Positions 52,554-57,530 of a DNA stretch of 57,530 bases are shown here, piece by piece; the stretch's first letter is position 1; every line of letters begins with the position of its first letter. The notes beneath the pieces were generated by a model. That model worked only from the letters and a program-made list of their open reading frames with translations. It was not told the origin of the DNA and did no database searches. The position numbers and the translations under genes were made by a program. This DNA is from Pseudomonas sp. GM84 (GTDB lineage Bacteria; Pseudomonadota; Gammaproteobacteria; Pseudomonadales; Pseudomonadaceae), in contig NZ_AKJC01000089.1 of assembly GCF_000282535.1 (NCBI RefSeq), positions 1 to 57,530 of the forward strand, given 5' to 3'.

Positions 52554-54737
52554 TCAAATGGCTTCGAGCTTGGCATACCCCAGCATCAACCACTTGCTGC
52601 CTTCGGCAAAGTTCACCTGCACCCGTGCCTGGGCGCCGGAACCTTCGAAGTTGAGGATAACCCCTTCACCGAATACCGAATGCTGCACGCGCTGGCCGAG
52701 ATTGAACGCGGTCTGCGGAATGCTGGCGTTGGCGAACAGGCTGCTCGTGTTGCTTTGCGAGCCCCCGAACGGGCGGCTGACGCTATTGGACAAACGCACT
52801 TCCTGAACCAGGCCCGACGGAATCTCCCGTACGAAACGTGACACCTTGTTGTAGGTCTCGCTTCCATAAAGGCGGCGCGTTTCGGCATAGGTCATGATCA
52901 GCTGGCGCATGGCGCGGGTGATGCCCACATATGCCAGGCGGCGTTCCTCTTCCAGACGGCCGGGCTCTTCCAGGCTCATCTTGTGCGGGAACAGGCCTTC
53001 TTCCATGCCCACCAGGAACACGTAGGGGAACTCCAGGCCCTTGGCACTGTGCAGGGTCATCAGCTGGATGCTGTCTTCGTGCTCGTCGGCCTGGGTGTCG
53101 CCCGCTTCCAGCGAGGCGTGGCCGAGGAAAGTCGACAGCGGCGAAAGCTCGGCGTCGTCTTCGCTGGCCTCGAAGTTGCGCGCGGCGCTGACCAGTTCCT
53201 CAAGGTTTTCTACCCGTGCCTGACCCTTTTCGCCTTTTTCTTCCTGGTGGTAGATGATCAGCCCGGACTGCTCGATGACCGTTTGGGTCATCGTGTGCAG
53301 AGGCATGTCGGCGACCTTGCCGGCCAGGCTCTCGATCAATTCGATGAAGGCACCCAAGGCACTGGCTGCACGGCCTTTGAGTGCCTTGGCAGCAATCAGC
53401 TGACACATGGCTTGCCACATCGACAGCTGGCTGTGGCGGGCATGTTCGCGGATGGCCTCGACGGTTTTCTCGCCAATGCCGCGGGGTGGTACGTTGATCA
53501 CCCGCTCCAGCGCTGCATCGTTGCCGCGGCCTTCGAGCAGGCGCAGGTAGGCCATGGCGTTCTTGATTTCGGCGCGTTCGAAGAAGCGCTGGCCGCCGTA
53601 GATGCGGTAGGGAACGCGTTCGCGCAGCAGGGCCTCTTCCAGCACCCGCGACTGGGCGTTGGAGCGGTAGAGGATGGCGATGTCGCTGCGTGCGTTGCCG
53701 CCTTTGATCAGGCTCTCGATGGTCTCCACCACATAACGTGCTTCGTCGTGCTCGTTATAGGCGGCGTACAGCGTCAGCGGCTCGCCTTCGCCCAGATCGG
53801 TCCACAGCTCTTTGCCCAGGCGCCCGCTGTTGTTGGCGATCAGGGCGTTGGCGGCCTTGAGGATGCCACTGGTGGAGCGGTAGTTCTGCTCCAGACGGAT
53901 CATTTCGGCGTCGGGGAAGTCGGCGGTGTACTGGTGGATGTTTTCGATCTTGGCACCGCGCCAGCCGTAGATCGACTGGTCGTCGTCGCCTACGGCCATC
54001 AGGCTGTCGCCCCCGCCCGCGAGCAAACGCAGCCACGCGTATTGCACGGCGTTGGTGTCCTGGAATTCGTCCACCAGCACATGGCGGAAGCGCCGCTGGT
54101 AGTGCTTGAGCAGGTCGGGGTGATCGCGCCAGAGGTCCAGGGCACGCAGCAGCAGTTCGGAGAAGTCGATGACGCCGGCGCGTTCACAGGCCTGTTCATA
54201 GGCACTGTAGACGTCGCGCATGGTCATCAGGAACAGGTCGCCGCTGGCCTGGATATGCTGTGGTCGCAGCCCCTCGTCCTTTTGCCCGTTGATGAACCAC
54301 TGCGCCTGGCGCGCAGGCCATTTCTGCTCGTCCAGGCCGAGCTCGCGCATCACCCGCTTGATCAGCCGCTGCTGGTCATCGCTGTCGAGGATCTGGAAGT
54401 TCTGGACCAGGCGGGCTTCCTGCCAGTGCGCTCGCAGCAGGCGGTGCGCCAGGCCGTGGAAGGTGCCGACCCACATGCCCGCCGGGTTGATACCCAGCAG
54501 CTGTTCGATCCGCTGGCGCATCTCTGCTGCCGCCTTGTTGGTGAAGGTCACCGACAGGATCGAATGCGGCGAGGCCTGCTCGACCTGGATCAGCCAGGCG
54601 ATGCGGTGCACCAGCACGCGGGTTTTACCGGAACCGGCGCCCGCAAGCACCAGCTGACGACCGAGCTTGGCCGCGACGGCCTGGCGTTGGGCATCGTTGA
54701 GGGAATTGAGCAGGAGGGAGAGGTCATCTGTGTGCAT
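52554..54737 (-). CDS. uvrD: DNA helicase II UvrD
   Basis: A 727-residue SF1 helicase of excision and mismatch repair. Walker A AGAGSGKT is at 32-39; VDEFQDTN, QNYRSTSGIL and TLHSAKGLEFPYVFLVGMEEG are helicase motifs II, IV and V. The long reading frame on the other strand is a shadow. Confidence 0.97.
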   Translation of the reverse strand: MHTDDLSLLLNSLNDAQRQAVAAKLGRQLVLAGAGSGKTRVLVHRIAWLIQVEQASPHSILSVTFTNKAAAEMRQRIEQLLGINPAGMWVGTFHGLAHRLLRAHWQEARLVQNFQILDSDDQQRLIKRVMRELGLDEQKWPARQAQWFINGQKDEGLRPQHIQASGDLFLMTMRDVYSAYEQACERAGVIDFSELLLRALDLWRDHPDLLKHYQRRFRHVLVDEFQDTNAVQYAWLRLLAGGGDSLMAVGDDDQSIYGWRGAKIENIHQYTADFPDAEMIRLEQNYRSTSGILKAANALIANNSGRLGKELWTDLGEGEPLTLYAAYNEHDEARYVVETIESLIKGGNARSDIAILYRSNAQSRVLEEALLRERVPYRIYGGQRFFERAEIKNAMAYLRLLEGRGNDAALERVINVPPRGIGEKTVEAIREHARHSQLSMWQAMCQLIAAKALKGRAASALGAFIELIESLAGKVADMPLHTMTQTVIEQSGLIIYHQEEKGEKGQARVENLEELVSAARNFEASEDDAELSPLSTFLGHASLEAGDTQADEHEDSIQLMTLHSAKGLEFPYVFLVGMEEGLFPHKMSLEEPGRLEEERRLAYVGITRAMRQLIMTYAETRRLYGSETYNKVSRFVREIPSGLVQEVRLSNSVSRPFGGSQSNTSSLFANASIPQTAFNLGQRVQHSVFGEGVILNFEGSGAQARVQVNFAEGSKWLMLGYAKLEAI

Positions 54738-54894
54738 CCGGCCATTCTAGGGGGAGGCCGGTTACGGGGCAAACACCTACTGTATAAATATTCACCTTCA
54801 GGCACTGTCGCTCATCGGTTTCTTGCAACGCGCCCTACCAGATCAACACCTGATGTCGATCTGGCATGGCCAGCCATCAGTTGACGGCTACGTG

Positions 54895-54950
54895 GTGCCC
54901 GATTTCACCCATTTTTCATTGCTGCAAAGGGGGGCACTGGAATCGGGCAC
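54895..54950. other. Inverted repeat between zwf and uvrD
   Basis: GTGCCCGATT (54895-54904) and AATCGGGCAC (54941-54950) with a 36-base loop, just past the zwf stop. Possible transcript end or mRNA structure. Confidence 0.4.
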
Positions 54951-54954
54951 GCTT

Positions 54955-56397
54955 TCAGCTATACCAGTGCCTGCCGTGCCCGGCCAACAGGCTATTGGCC
55001 TGCTCGGGGCCATTGCTGCCGGCTGCATACTGGCGGGGAGGCTGGAAGTGTTCGTCCCATCCTTTGATGATGGCGTCGATCCAGGCCCAGGCGGCTTCCA
55101 CTTCATCGCGTCGCATGAACAGGGTCGAGTCCCCTTCCAGAACATCCAGCAACAGGCGCTCGTAGGCTTCCCAGCGACGTGTCTGGCTGAATACCTGGGC
55201 CAGGTTGAGGTCGAGGTCCACCGGTTCCAGGCGCATGCCTTTGCCGGGGCTCTTGGTCATCATGCGCAGGCTGATGCGTTCGTCCGGCTGCAGCTGGATC
55301 AGCAACTGGTTGACCTGGCCACCACTGAACAGCTCATGGGGCACGGGTTTGAACTGTATGACGATCTGAGAGGATCGGCGCGCCATGCGCTTGCCGGTGC
55401 GCAGGTAGAAGGGCACGCCGGCCCAGCGCCAGTTGTCGATATGCGCCTGCACGGCGATGAAGGTTTCGGTGTCGCTGTCGTTGTCCACGTCCTTTTCGAA
55501 GTAGTAGGCCGGCACTTCCTGACCACCGATGTGGCCGGCGCCATATTGGCCTCGTACGGTCTTGTCCTGCACGTCCTGGCCGTTTATCGGCTTCAGTGCG
55601 CGCAGAATCTTCACCTTTTCGTCGCGCACGGCCTCGGCTTCGAACTGCGCAGGAGGCTCCATGGCCACCAGGCACAACAGCTGCAGCAAGTGATTCTGCA
55701 GCATGTCGCGGGTCGCGCCGGCTCGGTCGTAGTAGCCGCCGCGGTTTTCTACGCCCAGCGTTTCACAGACGCTGATCTGTACATGGTCGACCTGCCCATT
55801 GCGCCATACCGGTTCGAGAAAGGCATTGGCGAAGCGCAGGGCCATGAGGTTCTGCACGGTTTCCTTGCCCAGGTAGTGGTCGATGCGAAATACCTGGCGC
55901 TCCTCGAACACCGTGCCGATCGCTTCGTTGATGGCAATGGCCGATTCCAGTGAGTGGCCGATGGGTTTTTCCAGCACGATGCGGGCTTCGCTGTCGGCAA
56001 GCCCAGCGATGCGCAGGTGCTTGGCGATGGGCACGAACAGGTTGGGGGCGGTGGCCAGGTAATAGATGCGGGTGAGCCCGCCGGGCTCGCCGAGGTAGCG
56101 TGCCAGGCGGCCGAAGTCGGCGCTCTGCGACGCGTCCATGGGGAAGTAGTCGAGGCGTGCGGAAAAACGCCGCCACACATCTTCTTCGAAGTCATTGCGG
56201 GCGACCTGAGCCCGGCAATGGCGTTCGGCGAGCTTGAGGTACTCGTCGCGCGAAAAATTGCGTCGGGCCAGGGCAATGATGCGCACGGCAATGTTCAGAC
56301 GCTCCTCGCGATAAAGGTGATAGAGCGCCGGCAGCAGCTTGTGCAGGGCCAGGTCACCGGTGCCGCCGAACACCAGAATGTCGCAAGGAATAGTCAA
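54955..56397 (-). CDS. zwf: Glucose-6-phosphate 1-dehydrogenase
   Basis: A 480-residue enzyme oxidising glucose-6-phosphate to 6-phosphogluconolactone with NADP, feeding the Entner-Doudoroff route. The nucleotide motif GGTGDLA is at 11-17 and the active-site RIDHYLGKE at about 170. I chose TTG 56397 (MTIPCD), eight bases after GGAG; GTG at 56412 is an alternative overlapping that site. P. putida has several zwf copies; this resembles the one paired with an RpiR regulator. Confidence 0.93.
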   Translation of the reverse strand: MTIPCDILVFGGTGDLALHKLLPALYHLYREERLNIAVRIIALARRNFSRDEYLKLAERHCRAQVARNDFEEDVWRRFSARLDYFPMDASQSADFGRLARYLGEPGGLTRIYYLATAPNLFVPIAKHLRIAGLADSEARIVLEKPIGHSLESAIAINEAIGTVFEERQVFRIDHYLGKETVQNLMALRFANAFLEPVWRNGQVDHVQISVCETLGVENRGGYYDRAGATRDMLQNHLLQLLCLVAMEPPAQFEAEAVRDEKVKILRALKPINGQDVQDKTVRGQYGAGHIGGQEVPAYYFEKDVDNDSDTETFIAVQAHIDNWRWAGVPFYLRTGKRMARRSSQIVIQFKPVPHELFSGGQVNQLLIQLQPDERISLRMMTKSPGKGMRLEPVDLDLNLAQVFSQTRRWEAYERLLLDVLEGDSTLFMRRDEVEAAWAWIDAIIKGWDEHFQPPRQYAAGSNGPEQANSLLAGHGRHWYS

Positions 56398-56441
56398 ACC
56401 ACCACTCTCCACGTTCGTTTAACTGGGCGGGTTGACGTCCA

Positions 56442-56456
56442 TGTAGTATAACTACA
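56442..56456. promoter_or_regulatory. Candidate RpiR/HexR-like operator
   Basis: TGTAG-TATAA-CTACA, a 15-base dyad between divergent zwf and the RpiR gene. A TATACT -10 on the minus strand lies inside it (56445-56450). A further CTACA lies at 56463. Confidence 0.5.
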
Positions 56457-56500
56457 AGAAAGCTACATCCCGGCCAGCCGATCATAACCGAGTCCAGCCC

Positions 56501-57367
56501 GTGAATCTGTTGCAACATATCGCCCAATCGCGCCACCTGCTGCGCAAATCGGAACTCAAAGTCGCGGACCATGTGCTGCTGGACCCGGCTGCCGTCATGC
56601 ACAGCTCCATGGCCGACCTGGCGCACAGCGTGGGCATCAGCGAGCCGACCATCGTGCGCTTTTGCCGGGCGATCGGTTGCTCGGGCTTCCAGGACCTCAA
56701 GCTCAAGCTGGCGCAGAGCCTGGCGGCGGGCGCCAGCTTTGGTCAGTTCGCCATTCACGAAGACGACTCGGTCGCTGACTACAGCCTGAAGATTTTCGAC
56801 ACGACCCTGCACACCCTGATGGAAGTGCGTGAGCAGCTTGACCCGCACGCGTTGCAGCAGGCCGTGAGCGCCATGGCTCAGGCCCAGCGTGTGGAGTTCT
56901 ACGGCTTTGGCGCGTCAGGTGCGGTGGCCGCCGATGCTCAGCACAAGTTCTTCCGCCTGCTGCTCAACGCTGCCGCCTATTCCGACCCGCACATGCAGGC
57001 GATGTCGGCGGTAACCCTGAAGCCGGGTGACGTGGCCGTGTGCATTTCCCAGTCGGGGCGCTCCAAGGATTTGCTGATCACTGCCAACCTGGTGCGTGAG
57101 AGCGGCGCCAACCTGATCACCCTGTGCCCGAGCCAGACGCCGCTGGCGGAACTGTCGACCGTCAACCTGGCGATCGATGTGCACGAAGACACCGAAATCT
57201 ACACCCCGTTGACCTCCCGTATCGCCCACCTGGTGGTGATCGACGTGTTGGCCATGGGCGTCGCCATGGCGCGCGGGCCGAGCCTGGTCAATCACCTCAA
57301 GAGCGTGAAACGCAGCTTGCGCAGCCTGCGCCTGTCGCCAAAATCGATCAAGGCGATGGATGACTGA
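56501..57367 (+). CDS. RpiR family regulator (HexR-like)
   Basis: A 288-residue regulator. The N-terminal helix-turn-helix (about 1-75) reads SRHLLRKSELKVADHVLLDP...DLAHSVGISEPTIVRFCRAIG; the C-terminal SIS domain has FYGFGASGAVAADAQHKFFRL and CISQSGRSKDLL, which binds a sugar phosphate such as KDPG. The start is GTG 56501. Divergence from zwf makes zwf its likely target. It resembles HexR but may be a paralog. Confidence 0.9.
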   Translation: MNLLQHIAQSRHLLRKSELKVADHVLLDPAAVMHSSMADLAHSVGISEPTIVRFCRAIGCSGFQDLKLKLAQSLAAGASFGQFAIHEDDSVADYSLKIFDTTLHTLMEVREQLDPHALQQAVSAMAQAQRVEFYGFGASGAVAADAQHKFFRLLLNAAAYSDPHMQAMSAVTLKPGDVAVCISQSGRSKDLLITANLVRESGANLITLCPSQTPLAELSTVNLAIDVHEDTEIYTPLTSRIAHLVVIDVLAMGVAMARGPSLVNHLKSVKRSLRSLRLSPKSIKAMDD

Positions 57368-57420
57368 AGGCATCCGGCCTGACCCACCGGTGCACTACAT
57401 GCCTTGAAGTCCCTGGTTTC

Positions 57421-57530
57421 CCCTGTGGGAGCAACTGTCTTGCTCAACTTCTGAAAGTTGACGCGATTCCTGTGGGAGCGGGCTTGCCCCGCGAAGCAGG
57501 CAATTCGGCGTATGGCACCGGCTTCGCCGG
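57421..57530. repeat. REP-like repeats at window end
   Basis: CCTGTGGGAGC (57422) and TGTGGGAGCGGGCTTGCCCC (57471) with GCGAAGCAGGC following, then CCGGCTTCGCCGG at the end. These are P. putida-type REP units, the last cut by the window edge. Confidence 0.75.

Overview
The window is a chromosomal replication-origin region of a fluorescent Pseudomonas of the P. putida group. This rests on the gene order recF-dnaN-dnaA / oriC / rpmH-rnpA-yidD-yidC-mnmE-mnmG-rsmG-parA-parB-atp, on proteins I recognise as close to P. putida ones (Lpd3, CfaB, Zwf with an RpiR/HexR-like regulator), on high GC, and on P. putida-type REP elements. No rRNA, tRNA, CRISPR array, intact insertion sequence or prophage is visible.

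Layout. (1) 1-5450: a LysR regulator, then a sulfide/persulfide oxidation operon on the minus strand (persulfide dioxygenase, SQR-like flavoprotein, TauE/SafE exporter). It is divergent from a FisR-type sigma-54 activator, with a sigma-54-like promoter and inverted repeats between them. (2) 5519-11737: gyrB-recF-dnaN-dnaA on the minus strand, with two parS sites, one at the 3' end of recF and one inside it. (3) 11738-12322: oriC with many DnaA boxes and an AT-rich stretch. (4) 12323-20926: rpmH, rnpA, yidD, yidC, mnmE, a second DnaA-box cluster, mnmG, rsmG, parA, parB. (5) 21076-28188: complete F1Fo ATP synthase operon atpIBEFHAGDC. (6) 28311-32563: glmU, a DeoR-type regulator and glmS, making UDP-GlcNAc precursors. 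(7) 32564-34512: segment downstream of glmS at the Tn7 attachment site, with a putative Tn7-like end, a DUF4870-like membrane protein and a lipoprotein. (8) 34689-40079: metE, a degenerate histidine phosphatase, a periplasmic binding protein and lpd3. (9) 40282-43610: cfaB, cls and a DUF3617 protein. (10) 43614-46904: zinc-limitation cluster of folE2 and two COG0523 GTPases, with a Zur-like box. A third DnaA-box cluster lies inside the second GTPase gene, and a third parS lies inside folE2. (11) 46905-57530: DUF3301 protein, pdxY, hotdog thioesterase, CPA2 antiporter, SUKH protein, Tim44-domain protein, uvrD, zwf and the RpiR regulator.

How it fits together. The core encodes initiation (DnaA, DnaN, oriC), segregation (ParA, ParB, parS), supercoiling (GyrB), repair (RecF, UvrD), tRNA and membrane-protein biogenesis, and ATP production. 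Around it are small regulated modules for reactive sulfur, zinc starvation, membrane lipid modification and glucose-6-phosphate oxidation. The least expected signals are the oriC-like DnaA-box pattern embedded in a COG0523 coding sequence, a second oriC-like cluster before mnmG, and the putative transposon end exactly 25 bases after the glmS stop codon.
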